From an uncultured Cytophagaceae bacterium (lineage in GTDB: Bacteria > Bacteroidota > Bacteroidia > Cytophagales > Spirosomataceae), in assembly GCA_903960725.1 (NCBI GenBank), contig CAJCBY010000013.1, positions 1-14,187 of the forward strand: a stretch of 14,187 bases of DNA. The letters are read 5' to 3'. The translations under genes and the position numbers were made by a program. Below, in pieces: positions 7,716 through 14,187 of this stretch; the stretch's first letter is position 1, and every line of letters starts with the position of its first letter. The notes beneath the pieces are model-generated. The model had not been told where the DNA came from, ran no database searches, and was given only the letters and a program-made list of their open reading frames with translations.

Positions 7716-10166
7716 TCAAGATCCGCATGCCTCACAAGCCTCTGGATTGTCCAAAGAACAAGTCATATCTGCTTTATTTTGTTCATCACTGTTATCAAAA
7801 CTCGCTGCCGCTGCTTTCGCTGCTGCCTCAGAGTACACTAATTCAGTTTCGTTCACTAAATTCGTTTGCTCGATCGCTGGCTCTGCTTGTTTCTCCACAG
7901 TGAACTTAATCGCATCGGTTGCCGCTTTCGTACGTAGGTAATACATACCTGTTTTCAAGCCAAGCTTCCATGCATGGAAGTGCATCGATGTTAATTTACC
8001 GAAGTTCACATCTTGGATGTGGATATTTAAACTTTGAGACTGGCAAATGTACGCTCCACGATCAGCAGCCATCTCTAGGATAGTTTTTTGCTTAATCTCC
8101 CAAACTGTTTTATATAATTCCTTCAAGTTTTGAGGAATTTCCGGAATGCTTTGAACAGATCCATTCGCAATGATCAACTTGTTCTTCATCGAATCATTCC
8201 ACAAGTTTAACTTGATCAAATCTTTCAATAAGTGCTTGTTCACGATCGCAAATTCACCTGATAATACACGACGAGCGTAAATATTAGACGTGTATGGCTC
8301 AAAACACTCGTTGTTTCCAAGGATTTGGCTAGTAGAAGCCGTCGGCATTGGCGCAACTAATAGTGAGTTACGCACACCGTTCTCTACTACTTTCGTGCGT
8401 AGATCTTCCCAATCCCAGTTTCCTGAAGATGGAGTCACATTCCACATGTCGAATTGGAATACTCCTTTCGAGATAGGTGAACCTTCCCATGTAGAGTAAG
8501 GACCTTCTACTTTTGCTAATTCCATCGATGTTTCCATCGCTGCGAAATAGATTGTTTCGAAGATATCTTTGTTCAATTGTTGTGCTTCCGCCGATTCAAA
8601 TGGCATACGTAACAAAATGAACACGTCAGCTAAACCTTGAACCCCTAAACCGATCGGACGGTGACGTAAGTTCGAGTTCTCTGCCTCTTTTACTGGGTAA
8701 TAGTTCACATCGATGATCTTGTTCAAATTGCGAGTAGCAATCTTAGTCACATCGTATAATTTCTTGTGATCGAAACGCAAAACGCCATTTTCGTCAGCGT
8801 TCACGTATTTAGGCAAGGCTAAAGAAGCTAAGTTACAAACCGCTACTTCGTCTTTCGCTGTATACTCAATGATCTCCGTACATAAGTTCGAAGACTTGAT
8901 CGTACCCAAGTTCTTTTGGTTTGACTTGTTGTTTGCATGGTCTTTAAACAACATGTAAGGAGTTCCCGTCTCTGTTTGAGATTCTAACACCTTAAACCAC
9001 AATTCTTGTGCTTTAACAACTGTACGCGCTTTACCCGCTAATTCGTATTTCTCATACAAAGCTTCGAATTCAGCTCCGTGCGTATCCGCTAAACCTGGAC
9101 ACTCATGAGGGCAGAATAAAGACCACTCTTCATTGTTCTCTACACGCTTCATGAATAAATCTGGAATCCAAAGCGCATAGAATAAGTCACGCGCGCGCAT
9201 TTCTTCTTTTCCGTGGTTCTTCTTCAATTCTAAGAATTCGAACACATCTGCGTGCCATGGTTCTAAGTAGATCGCAAAGCTTCCTTTACGTTTTCCACCC
9301 CCTTGATCAACGTAACGTGCCGTATCATTGAATACGCGTAACATAGGGATAATACCATTTGAAGTACCGTTCGTTCCCTTGATATAAGAGCCTGTTGCAC
9401 GGATGTTGTGGATGCTTAATCCAATACCTCCAGCAGACTGTGAAATCTTCGCTGTTTGCTTCAAGGTATCGTAGATTCCTTCGATCGAATCATCTTGCAT
9501 AGTAAGCAAGAAACAAGACGATAATTGAGGCTTCGGAGTACCCGCATTAAATAGGGTCGGAGTCGCGTGAGTGAACCAACGCTCAGACAGTAAATTATAG
9601 GTCTCAATAGCAGCTGCAATATCTTTTTTGTGGATACCTACCGCCACACGCATTAACATGTGTTGAGGACGTTCTGCGATTTGACCATCTAGCTTTAATA
9701 GATAGGACTTCTCTAGGGTCTTAAATCCGAAGTAGTCATAACCAAAGTCACGGTCATAGATGATTGCCTCATCTAGTTCTACCGCGTTGTTTTTGATGAT
9801 GTCATATACCTCTTTTGAAAGAAGAGCAGCATTTTGGCCTGTCTTAGGATCGATGTACGTAAACAAACGCTTCATCGTAGCCGAGAACGACTTCAATGTG
9901 TTCTTATGCAAGTTAGAAACTGCTATACGAGCTGCTAGAACTGCATAATCAGGGTGTTTTGTCGTCAAAGAGGCAGCTGTTTCAGCCGCTAAATTATCTA
10001 GTTCAGTTGTCTTAACGCCATCAAACAAACCAGTAATCACTTTTCTGGCAACCTCTAGAGGTTGAACAAAAAATGGATCTAAGCTGTAACTCAGCTTTTC
10101 AATTCTGGCGGTGATTTTGTCAAACTTTACTGATTCGCGACGACCGTCTCTTTTTACTACGTACAT
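7716..10166 (-). CDS. nrdA: Ribonucleoside-diphosphate reductase, alpha (large) subunit, class I, eukaryote-like
   Basis: Catalytic subunit that reduces ribonucleoside diphosphates to deoxyribonucleotides using a radical supplied by NrdB. Complete at 816 residues (human RRM1 has 792). Seen: N-terminal ATP cone (1-95; [18 protein letters not shown]), the active-site set Cys218 (PQLSSCFLL), Asn427/Cys429/Glu431 (SNLCTEI) and Cys444 ([10 protein letters not shown]), the radical-transfer tyrosines Tyr742-Tyr743 (MYYLRT), an Ala-rich linker, and the C-terminal redox pair CEACGS (Cys811, Cys814). Residue numbering through Cys444 is the same as in human RRM1, and similarity runs along the whole chain, much more than to E. 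coli NrdA. An intact ATP cone suggests dATP feedback control. nrdB is not adjacent on either side and must lie elsewhere. Own promoter candidate at 10214-10244 and strong terminator below 7692. No NrdR box pair recognised. Confidence 0.98.
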   Translation of the reverse strand: MYVVKRDGRRESVKFDKITARIEKLSYSLDPFFVQPLEVARKVITGLFDGVKTTELDNLAAETAASLTTKHPDYAVLAARIAVSNLHKNTLKSFSATMKRLFTYIDPKTGQNAALLSKEVYDIIKNNAVELDEAIIYDRDFGYDYFGFKTLEKSYLLKLDGQIAERPQHMLMRVAVGIHKKDIAAAIETYNLLSERWFTHATPTLFNAGTPKPQLSSCFLLTMQDDSIEGIYDTLKQTAKISQSAGGIGLSIHNIRATGSYIKGTNGTSNGIIPMLRVFNDTARYVDQGGGKRKGSFAIYLEPWHADVFEFLELKKNHGKEEMRARDLFYALWIPDLFMKRVENNEEWSLFCPHECPGLADTHGAEFEALYEKYELAGKARTVVKAQELWFKVLESQTETGTPYMLFKDHANNKSNQKNLGTIKSSNLCTEIIEYTAKDEVAVCNLASLALPKYVNADENGVLRFDHKKLYDVTKIATRNLNKIIDVNYYPVKEAENSNLRHRPIGLGVQGLADVFILLRMPFESAEAQQLNKDIFETIYFAAMETSMELAKVEGPYSTWEGSPISKGVFQFDMWNVTPSSGNWDWEDLRTKVVENGVRNSLLVAPMPTASTSQILGNNECFEPYTSNIYARRVLSGEFAIVNKHLLKDLIKLNLWNDSMKNKLIIANGSVQSIPEIPQNLKELYKTVWEIKQKTILEMAADRGAYICQSQSLNIHIQDVNFGKLTSMHFHAWKLGLKTGMYYLRTKAATDAIKFTVEKQAEPAIEQTNLVNETELVYSEAAAKAAAASFDNSDEQNKADMTCSLDNPEACEACGS

Positions 10167-10213
10167 GTGTATCTATCTATTATTATTTAAAACTCGTATT
10201 CTATATAAATGTT

Positions 10214-10244
10214 TAAACCTAACAACAACAAAAAAGCAGACAAT
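10214..10244 (-). promoter_or_regulatory. Candidate nrdA promoter
   Basis: Minus-strand ATTG (10244-10241), a 19-bp spacer and TAGGTTTA (10221-10214) match the Bacteroidota TTTG-N19-TAnnTTTG consensus at all but one base in each box. Transcription would start near 10208, about 40 nt before the nrdA ATG. Confidence 0.5.
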
Positions 10245-10255
10245 AGATTCCCTGC
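10239..10255. repeat. Left copy of an inverted GCAGGGAATC repeat
   Basis: Read on the minus strand it is GCAGGGAATC-TATTGTC and covers the -33 element of the nrdA promoter candidate. The right copy at 10679-10698 reads GCAGGGAATC-GTC-TATTATC on the plus strand. With the 3-base insertion left out, 16 of 17 positions agree. Both point in the transcription direction of their nearest gene. Confidence 0.55.
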
Positions 10256-10389
10256 GTTAAGAGAATTTTTTTCTTAGCTTTTGGACTCTTTTTGCGTTAA
10301 CAAATTGAGTGTGTGGCGGTTTTGTTTTTATGCTTTCATGAACCAAAAATTGAAGCATCTTTGGCTGATTGTGCTCTTGGTAAAATTAG

Positions 10390-10409
10390 AAAAAAAGCAC
10401 GCTCCGTGC
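10390..10409 (-). terminator. Terminator-like hairpin with no assigned gene
   Basis: On the minus strand GCACG, loop GAG, CGTGC is followed directly by seven T (10396-10390). The stem is short (5 bp, GC-rich). It would end a leftward transcript starting between about 10410 and 10700, but no protein gene lies there and no minus-strand TAnnTTTG box is visible in that stretch. Confidence 0.4.
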
Positions 10410-10590
10410 AAACTATTTTTGACCTGAAAAAAAGAAAAAAAAAGGTCGTATTTGAAATGCCACATGCAAACCCCCGTCACTCAATTCATTAGCCGTATTG
10501 CACCTTAGAAAAATGCTATAAAATATTTTTTGGAAAAATTTAACGCCAAAAAAACGGATGAAATTCCCCAAAATTTTGTCAAAGAAAATA

Positions 10591-10621
10591 GTTGGAAAAT
10601 AAAATACATTCTGTAATTTTG
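10591..10621 (+). promoter_or_regulatory. Promoter of rpmE
   Basis: GTTG (10591-10594), a 19-bp spacer and TAATTTTG (10614-10621) fit the Bacteroidota TTTG-N19-TAnnTTTG consensus, with an exact -7 box. Transcription would begin around 10627. The palindrome CAAAATTTTG (10569-10578) lies just upstream. Confidence 0.7.
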
Positions 10622-10626
10622 CATCC

Positions 10627-10705
10627 CTTATTGTAGGGTCCAAATATCCCCTTTGGAAAACTTAATTTAAACGGGACGGCAGGGAATCGTCTATTATCCA
10701 TTATC
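10627..10705 (+). promoter_or_regulatory. 5' leader of rpmE, possible L31 autoregulatory RNA
   Basis: About 79 nt of untranslated leader, long beside the 0-40 nt leaders inferred for the other genes here. It contains the hairpin TCCAAA (10639-10644), loop TATCCCC, TTTGGA (10652-10657), preceded by a smaller CCCT/AGGG pairing (10625-10638), and ends with the GCAGGGAATC repeat copy (10679-10698) just before the ATG. In other phyla rpmE is often controlled by L31 binding its own leader; a role here is inference. Confidence 0.35.
10679..10698. repeat. Right copy of the inverted GCAGGGAATC repeat
   Basis: GCAGGGAATC followed by GTC and TATTATC, 7 bp before the rpmE start codon and inside its leader. 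Partner of 10239-10255 on the other strand. Confidence 0.55.
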
Positions 10706-10945
10706 ATGAAAAAAGATATCCACCCAGAATACAAAGAAGTTGTATTTCACGATCTATCAGCTGATTACAAGTTTTTAACTCGTTCATGTGTTGCTACTAC
10801 AGAGACAACAGAATTCGAAGGAGCTACTTACCCAGTATACAAATTAGAGGTTTCATCTCAATCTCACCCATTCTATACAGGTAAGAACGTATTGTTAGAT
10901 ACAACAGGACGTGTGGACAAATTCAACAAGCGTTACGCGAAGTAA
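10706..10945 (+). CDS. rpmE: 50S ribosomal protein L31, type B
   Basis: Small protein of the large ribosomal subunit, 79 residues, near the normal size for the type B (zinc-free) form. Seen: [22 protein letters not shown] at the N-terminus (IHP and VFHD are family hallmarks), [11 protein letters not shown] in the middle (SSxSHPFYTG is diagnostic) and [10 protein letters not shown] at the end. The CxxC zinc pair of type A L31 is absent; only one cysteine (in RSCVATT) remains. In species with both forms, type B replaces type A under zinc shortage; here I cannot tell whether a type A copy exists elsewhere. Monocistronic: own promoter at 10591-10621, own terminator at 10965-11002. The long leader may carry feedback control. 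Confidence 0.97.
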   Translation: MKKDIHPEYKEVVFHDLSADYKFLTRSCVATTETTEFEGATYPVYKLEVSSQSHPFYTGKNVLLDTTGRVDKFNKRYAK

Positions 10946-10964
10946 TTTTCCTACCGCCTATACG

Positions 10965-11002
10965 AAAAGCCTTCTTCCATCTTTTGGGGGAAGGCTTTTT
11001 TT
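10965..11002 (+). terminator. Intrinsic terminator of rpmE
   Basis: AAAAGCCTTCTTCC (10965-10978), a 7-nt loop and GGGGGAAGGCTTTT (10986-10999) form a 14-bp stem including two G-T pairs, with the T run continuing to 11002. It begins 19 bp after the rpmE stop. Its loop and right arm overlap the -33 element of the next promoter. Confidence 0.92.
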
Positions 11003-11014
11003 ATCCTAGATTTG
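10983..11014 (+). promoter_or_regulatory. Promoter of the GlmU-like/holB/hemC operon, overlapping a terminator
   Basis: TTTG (10983-10986), a 20-bp spacer and TAGATTTG (11007-11014) match the Bacteroidota consensus at every fixed base. The -33 box lies in the loop and first base of the right arm of the rpmE terminator. The ATG follows 4 bp after the -7 box, so the transcript would start at or within a few bases of the start codon. Confidence 0.68.
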
Positions 11015-11018
11015 TCCT

Positions 11019-12098
11019 ATGCAGCTCTCTGTACATCTATTCGAGGAACAGGCTATTCAAGCCGCTTTAGAACCGCTCACTCAGCACCGTAAAGTAGCTG
11101 AATTATGGGTAGGCACGACTACCCTAGAAAGCAAGTGGCCTACATGTATTTTAACTGCTGAAAAGGCAGATATTCAGGTCCTCAGCGCTGTCCTTCCATT
11201 GCCCACTACTTTTGAGCTTTTGGACCAGTTGCCGCAAGATAGTTCGTATGTATATGAAGGTCAGGTTTTGGCCAAAAGAGGGGACGGCACCCATCGCATA
11301 GAACAACACCTCCCCTTCCTACAACATCCGGAAGATTTGCTGGGCTACCAAGCTGAGTTCTTGCGATCAGAAATCAAAGGAAACAATCCCGCTCCAGGAA
11401 ACAATACGTTTATCTGTTCGGAAGACATCTACATTCATCCGTCCGCACAAGTACAGGGAAGCATTTTGGATGCCAGCAAAGGACCTATTTATATTGAAGA
11501 AGACGTTAACATACAAATAGGAACGCTGATTCAGGGCCCTGCGGCACTTCTACAAGGTGCAACGACGAATATTGGAGCTAAGATCCGCCCGAACACGACA
11601 ATCGGCCCAGGCTGCAAGGTAGGTGGCGAAATCAACCACTGCATCTTCTTCCCTTACAGCAATAAGGCGCATGAAGGTTATTTAGGCAACTCGATTGTGG
11701 GATCCTTTTCGAATTTAGGGGCTCTTACAAACGGTTCCAATCTCCGTAATGACATTCAACCCGTTTCATTATATGACTATTCGTTAAAGGCACCGCGAAA
11801 TACGGGAATGAAGTCTTTAGGCCAAATCATCGGAGACTTCGTCACCACCGGCGTGGGGACAAATCTGAATACCGGGACTGTTATCGGGAGCCATTGCAAC
11901 CTTTCAAGTATTGGATTTCCCCCGCGTTACATTCCCTCTTTTAGTTTTGGGGAGTATCCTTCACTGAAGCAATTTGATTTCGAAAAAGCTTATGCCTCTG
12001 CTTGCGCTTGGATCGAAATGAAAAATCAGAAAATCCCCGAAAATCTACGCCAAAGCATGGAAGAAATTTGGAAAGCGGACACATCTTTCCGAAATTAG
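11019..12098 (+). CDS. GlmU-like protein (alternate bacterial GlmU family), left-handed beta-helix acyltransferase
   Basis: 359 residues, against about 390 for typical members. Family knowledge: Bacteroidota encode a GlmU-like protein with a poorly conserved N-terminal nucleotidyltransferase-like half and a left-handed beta-helix acetyltransferase half, thought to make UDP-GlcNAc or another nucleotide sugar in the cytoplasm. Seen: N-terminal half about 1-130; hexapeptide repeats about 139-300 (IYIHPSAQVQGSIL, VNIQIGTLIQG, AKIRPNTTIGPGCKVGG), the signature SNKAHEGYLGNSIVG with His218 in the place of the GlmU catalytic His, NLGALTNGSNLRN, NTGTVIG, and GFPPRYIPSFSFG. The N-terminal segment PLTQHRKVAELWVG stands where I expect PLTFTRPVAEIRVG, so the usual RP and R residues seem changed. 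Nucleotide-sugar synthesis by this copy is therefore uncertain. First gene of the operon with holB (26 bp gap). No in-frame ATG lies nearby downstream, so the start is firm. Confidence 0.85.
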   Translation: MQLSVHLFEEQAIQAALEPLTQHRKVAELWVGTTTLESKWPTCILTAEKADIQVLSAVLPLPTTFELLDQLPQDSSYVYEGQVLAKRGDGTHRIEQHLPFLQHPEDLLGYQAEFLRSEIKGNNPAPGNNTFICSEDIYIHPSAQVQGSILDASKGPIYIEEDVNIQIGTLIQGPAALLQGATTNIGAKIRPNTTIGPGCKVGGEINHCIFFPYSNKAHEGYLGNSIVGSFSNLGALTNGSNLRNDIQPVSLYDYSLKAPRNTGMKSLGQIIGDFVTTGVGTNLNTGTVIGSHCNLSSIGFPPRYIPSFSFGEYPSLKQFDFEKAYASACAWIEMKNQKIPENLRQSMEEIWKADTSFRN

Positions 12099-12124
12099 TT
12101 CTTTCTTTATAAAAAGCCCTTTGC

Positions 12125-13255
12125 ATGCGATTTCAAGACATTCCAGGTCTGAATAAAACCAAGAAAACTTTGTCGCTAGCGGTGCAAAATCAACACATCG
12201 CACACGCTCAATTATTCGTGGGACCTCCAGGTGGAGCTCAACTCGCGATGGCGCATGCTTTTATTACCTATTTATTTTGCACAAATAGAACTGAAACTGA
12301 TTCCTGTGGCGTTTGTCCTAGTTGCCAGAAATTGCAACGCGGCGTTCACCCGGATCTAGTGTATGTATTCCCTACCGTTATTACCAAAAAAATCAAGGAG
12401 GCTGAATCGGATGCTTTCTTGCCGGATTGGCGAAAATTTATTCAAGAATCCTATTTCAGAACTTTGCCAGAATGGCTGGGCTACATGGGTGCAGAGGGCA
12501 ATCGCCAGGGCAATATTCCCGTAGAGGAAACCCGAAAATTAGTCCAAAAAATTAGCTTAAAACCCTTTGAGGCACCGTTTAAGGTGGTAATGCTTTGGAA
12601 CCCTGAAACGCTAAATGCCGCTGCAGGTAATGCCTTACTAAAGACCTTAGAGGAACCGCCAAGTTCGACCTTGTTTATCTTAGTTTGTGCAGAACCAGAT
12701 AAATTATTGACCACCATCATCTCCAGAACCCAACGCGTCAGTGTGGGCGCCGTGGATGTGGAGGATTTAGCAGATTATTTAGTCCAAAAAGCGGAAATTG
12801 ACACCGAAAAGGCACATCAAATCGCCGTGAATTGCGAAGGGAATATTTCGGAGGCTTTGGAGAAATCGAACTCCGATAACCTCAGTACAACGACCTGGTT
12901 TGCGGAATGGATGCGCGCGATTTATGCCCGCAACCTATCCAAATTAGTGCAATTAGCGGACCAGTTCGACGGTTTAGCGAAGGAAAATCAAAAAGGCATT
13001 TTAAGCTATAGTCTCCATATTTTCAGACAATGCTTGTACCAAATTTCGGATGCGAGTAGCTTGATTAAATCGCTCGAAAAGGAAAAGGCTTTTGTCGATA
13101 ATTTCTCCAAGACCTTGAATACAGACAAGATTGCGGCGATGACGGAGAAAATATCCGAGGTTCACTACCATTTAGAGCGCAACGCGCGAGCCAAGATGGT
13201 GCACCTTGATCTATCCCTTTACTTATTACGCGTTTTCCACGCGAAAAACTCCTAA
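12125..13255 (+). CDS. holB: DNA polymerase III clamp loader, delta' subunit
   Basis: Subunit of the clamp loader that opens and places the sliding clamp on primed DNA. 376 residues, within the range for Bacteroidota. Seen: AAA+ fold in residues about 1-210 with HAQLFVGPPGGAQLA (27-41), where the Walker A lacks the GK[ST] core, as in other delta' proteins that do not hydrolyse ATP; a zinc module Cys52 plus CGVCPSC (61-67); NAAAGNALLKTLEEPP (164-179), the hallmark of delta'/tau proteins; and ISRTQRV (199-205) in the place of the arginine-finger SRC motif. The C-terminal third is helical and poorly conserved, fitting the collar domain. Second gene of the operon; the hemC ATG follows the stop by 1 bp. 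No promoter box recognised in the 26-bp gap upstream. Confidence 0.93.
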   Translation: MRFQDIPGLNKTKKTLSLAVQNQHIAHAQLFVGPPGGAQLAMAHAFITYLFCTNRTETDSCGVCPSCQKLQRGVHPDLVYVFPTVITKKIKEAESDAFLPDWRKFIQESYFRTLPEWLGYMGAEGNRQGNIPVEETRKLVQKISLKPFEAPFKVVMLWNPETLNAAAGNALLKTLEEPPSSTLFILVCAEPDKLLTTIISRTQRVSVGAVDVEDLADYLVQKAEIDTEKAHQIAVNCEGNISEALEKSNSDNLSTTTWFAEWMRAIYARNLSKLVQLADQFDGLAKENQKGILSYSLHIFRQCLYQISDASSLIKSLEKEKAFVDNFSKTLNTDKIAAMTEKISEVHYHLERNARAKMVHLDLSLYLLRVFHAKNS

Positions 13256-13256
13256 T

Positions 13257-14183
13257 ATGAAAACGATACGCATTGGCACTCGGAATTCGGCTTTGGCGCT
13301 TTGGCAGGCACACCATGTGGGTGCTTTGCTCGCTACGCAGGGTTTAGGCTATGAGATTGTGGCGATTACGACAAAGGGAGATCAGATTTTGGATCGTTCG
13401 CTTTCTAAAATCGGATCAAAGGGAGTATTTACAGAAGAATTAGAGGCGATGCTGTGTGCGGGTGAAATCGATATTGCACAGCATTCAGCGAAGGATTTAC
13501 CGTCGCACCTACCCGCAGAACTGGAGTTAATCGCCTTTACAGAGCGAGAAGCGGCGCAAGATGTCGTTTTAAGCCTTGATCCTGCGAAGACTTTGGCTTC
13601 CAACGAACCTTTGCGCATAGGCACATCGTCCACGCGCAGACGCGCCTTTTTGAGCCATTTCTACCCACAACATACCGCAGTAGAGATGCGAGGTAATTTG
13701 CAGACGCGTTTAGAGAAATTGAAAAACGGGGATTGCGATGCGATGCTGTTAGCATTTGCTGGCGTTCATCGAATGGAGATGGAATCTTTTATCACGCAGC
13801 ATTTAAGCATAGATCAATTTGTCCCAGCAGTGGGTCAAGGATCGGTGGCGATTCAATGTGCAGTAACATTAGACGCTAGTGTTAAGGCCTTAGTACGCAA
13901 AGCATGCAACCATACCAGAACAGAAGCTGCTCTTTTAGCGGAGCGCCATTTATTAGCGCATTTAGAAGGCGGGTGTAGTGTTCCAGTGTACGGGCACGCA
14001 ACCTTAAACGGGGATAAAATAAACTTGCATGCTGGTGTTTTGAGCTTAGATGGTGTGGAAAACATAGTTCATTCCGCTCAGGGGACTGATTCTGCCTTAT
14101 TAGGCAAAGAAGTCGCGATGGAGCTGATTCATCTAGGCGCACATCAATTATTACGAAAAATCAGACAGCAATTAGGTTCATGA
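13257..14183 (+). CDS. hemC: Hydroxymethylbilane synthase (porphobilinogen deaminase)
   Basis: Joins four porphobilinogen molecules into hydroxymethylbilane, the linear tetrapyrrole on the way to heme, in the cytoplasm. 308 residues from the chosen start, the usual length (307-315). Seen: TIRIGTRNSALALWQA at the N-terminus, TTKGDQI, DIAQHSAKDLP with catalytic Asp80 (Asp84 in E. coli), GTSSTRRRAF and MRGNLQTRL with the substrate-binding arginines, VGQGSVAIQC, and LEGGCSVPV with Cys240, the attachment point of the dipyrromethane cofactor. A longer frame opens at 13206, but it would overlap holB by 50 bp and add 17 residues before the conserved N-terminus; the ATG at 13257, 1 bp after the holB stop, fits far better. 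Third gene of the operon, and probably followed by a gene starting in the 4-bp overlap at its stop. Confidence 0.97.
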   Translation: MKTIRIGTRNSALALWQAHHVGALLATQGLGYEIVAITTKGDQILDRSLSKIGSKGVFTEELEAMLCAGEIDIAQHSAKDLPSHLPAELELIAFTEREAAQDVVLSLDPAKTLASNEPLRIGTSSTRRRAFLSHFYPQHTAVEMRGNLQTRLEKLKNGDCDAMLLAFAGVHRMEMESFITQHLSIDQFVPAVGQGSVAIQCAVTLDASVKALVRKACNHTRTEAALLAERHLLAHLEGGCSVPVYGHATLNGDKINLHAGVLSLDGVENIVHSAQGTDSALLGKEVAMELIHLGAHQLLRKIRQQLGS

Positions 14184-14187
14184 AAAA
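14180..14187 (+). CDS. Possible start of the next operon gene
   Basis: ATGA at 14180-14183 overlaps the hemC stop, and ATG-AAA-AA continues to the window edge. The 4-bp overlap is common in translationally coupled operons. hemD or another heme gene would be a natural neighbour, but nothing of the protein can be seen. Confidence 0.35.

Larger units (their letters stand above)
10167..10705. other. AT-rich divergent intergenic region between nrdA and rpmE
   Basis: 539 bp with no convincing protein gene on either strand; the short frames present are low-complexity (poly-Phe or poly-Lys) products of A/T tracts. It contains the nrdA promoter (10214-10244), the rpmE promoter and leader (10591-10705), an inverted pair of GCAGGGAATC copies near both ends, a terminator-like hairpin pointing left (10390-10409), A tracts of 7 and 9 bases (10427-10443) framed by GACC/GGTC, an 8-bp inverted repeat TTTTTTGG/CCAAAAAA (10526-10553), and a 10-bp palindrome CAAAATTTTG (10569-10578). 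No tRNA, SRP RNA, tmRNA or RNase P signature seen. Confidence 0.8.

Noticed and set aside
10253..10300. Direct repeat TGCGTTAA at 10253-10260 and 10293-10300, exactly 40 bp apart
   Set aside because: An 8-bp repeat is expected by chance in a region of this size, and neither copy sits at a consistent place relative to a promoter.
10338..10427. 29-codon frame MNQKLKHLWLIVLLVKLEKK... on the plus strand in the intergenic region
   Set aside because: Short, in A/T-rich DNA, with no full promoter box at the right distance and no family signature; a chance frame is more likely, although a small membrane peptide is not excluded.
10413..10643. 76-residue minus-strand frame with many Phe residues
   Set aside because: The composition is that expected from translated A tracts, it crosses the rpmE promoter, and nothing in it resembles a protein family.
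12152..12250. Missing GK[ST] in the Walker A of the clamp loader subunit, considered as a broken gene
   Set aside because: A degenerate Walker A is normal for delta', which does not hydrolyse ATP.
13206..13256. Upstream start for hemC adding 17 residues (MIYPFTYYAFSTRKTPN)
   Set aside because: It overlaps the end of holB by 50 bp, and the added residues precede the conserved IRIGTRNSALAL start of the family; the ATG at 13257 gives the normal length.
1..14187. CRISPR arrays, insertion sequences, phage genes, tRNA or rRNA
   Set aside because: No spaced direct repeats, transposase motifs, integrase or RNA gene signatures were seen on either strand.

Overview
The window most likely comes from a free-living member of the Bacteroidota, probably order Cytophagales. 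Several signs agree: a TonB-dependent receptor with a carboxypeptidase-regulatory-like N-terminus, a NagB fused to a PIG-L/LmbE deacetylase domain, the alternate GlmU-like acyltransferase typical of this phylum, a zinc-free (type B) L31, repeated matches to the Bacteroidota promoter consensus (TTTG, 19-21 bp, TAnnTTTG), and almost no Shine-Dalgarno sequences. No 16S or other taxonomic marker is present, so the order-level placement is inference.

Layout. Positions 1-1781 (minus) hold the N-terminal 593 residues of a TonB-dependent outer-membrane receptor whose C-terminus lies beyond the left edge. A 156-bp divergent intergenic region with a promoter for each direction and an inverted repeat separates it from a plus-strand pair: a 71-residue HipB-like HTH regulator and, 4 bp later, a NagB/PIG-L fusion. 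This pair converges with only 2 bp between stop codons on a minus-strand operon: yhhN-like lysoplasmalogenase (7631-6987) followed 3 bp later by a 973-residue FAD/Fe-S D-2-hydroxyacid dehydrogenase (6983-4062). Upstream of that operon, separated by a strong terminator, is nrdA (10166-7716, minus), a class I ribonucleotide reductase large subunit that closely resembles the eukaryotic enzyme and has no nrdB beside it.

A 539-bp AT-rich non-coding region (10167-10705) lies between nrdA and rpmE, which diverge. It holds one promoter for each, a probable structured L31 leader, several inverted repeats and a terminator-like hairpin with no obvious gene. After rpmE and its terminator comes a plus-strand cluster that appears to be one operon: GlmU-like protein, holB (DNA polymerase III delta') and hemC (hydroxymethylbilane synthase), with a probable next gene starting at 14180 in a 4-bp overlap. 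The promoter of this operon sits on top of the rpmE terminator and so close to the first ATG that the message would be leaderless or nearly so.

How the genes work together. Most are housekeeping genes: dNTP synthesis, ribosome, clamp loader, heme/tetrapyrrole synthesis and cell-envelope precursors. The accessory-looking part is the left end, where an outer-membrane receptor, a small regulator and an amino-sugar enzyme lie side by side and could form an uptake-and-use unit for N-acetylated amino sugars. I found no CRISPR array, tRNA, rRNA, insertion sequence or phage gene, and no clearly new multi-gene system. The most interesting points are regulatory (leaderless promoter on a terminator, L31 leader, orphan HipB-like regulator) and the fused NagB.
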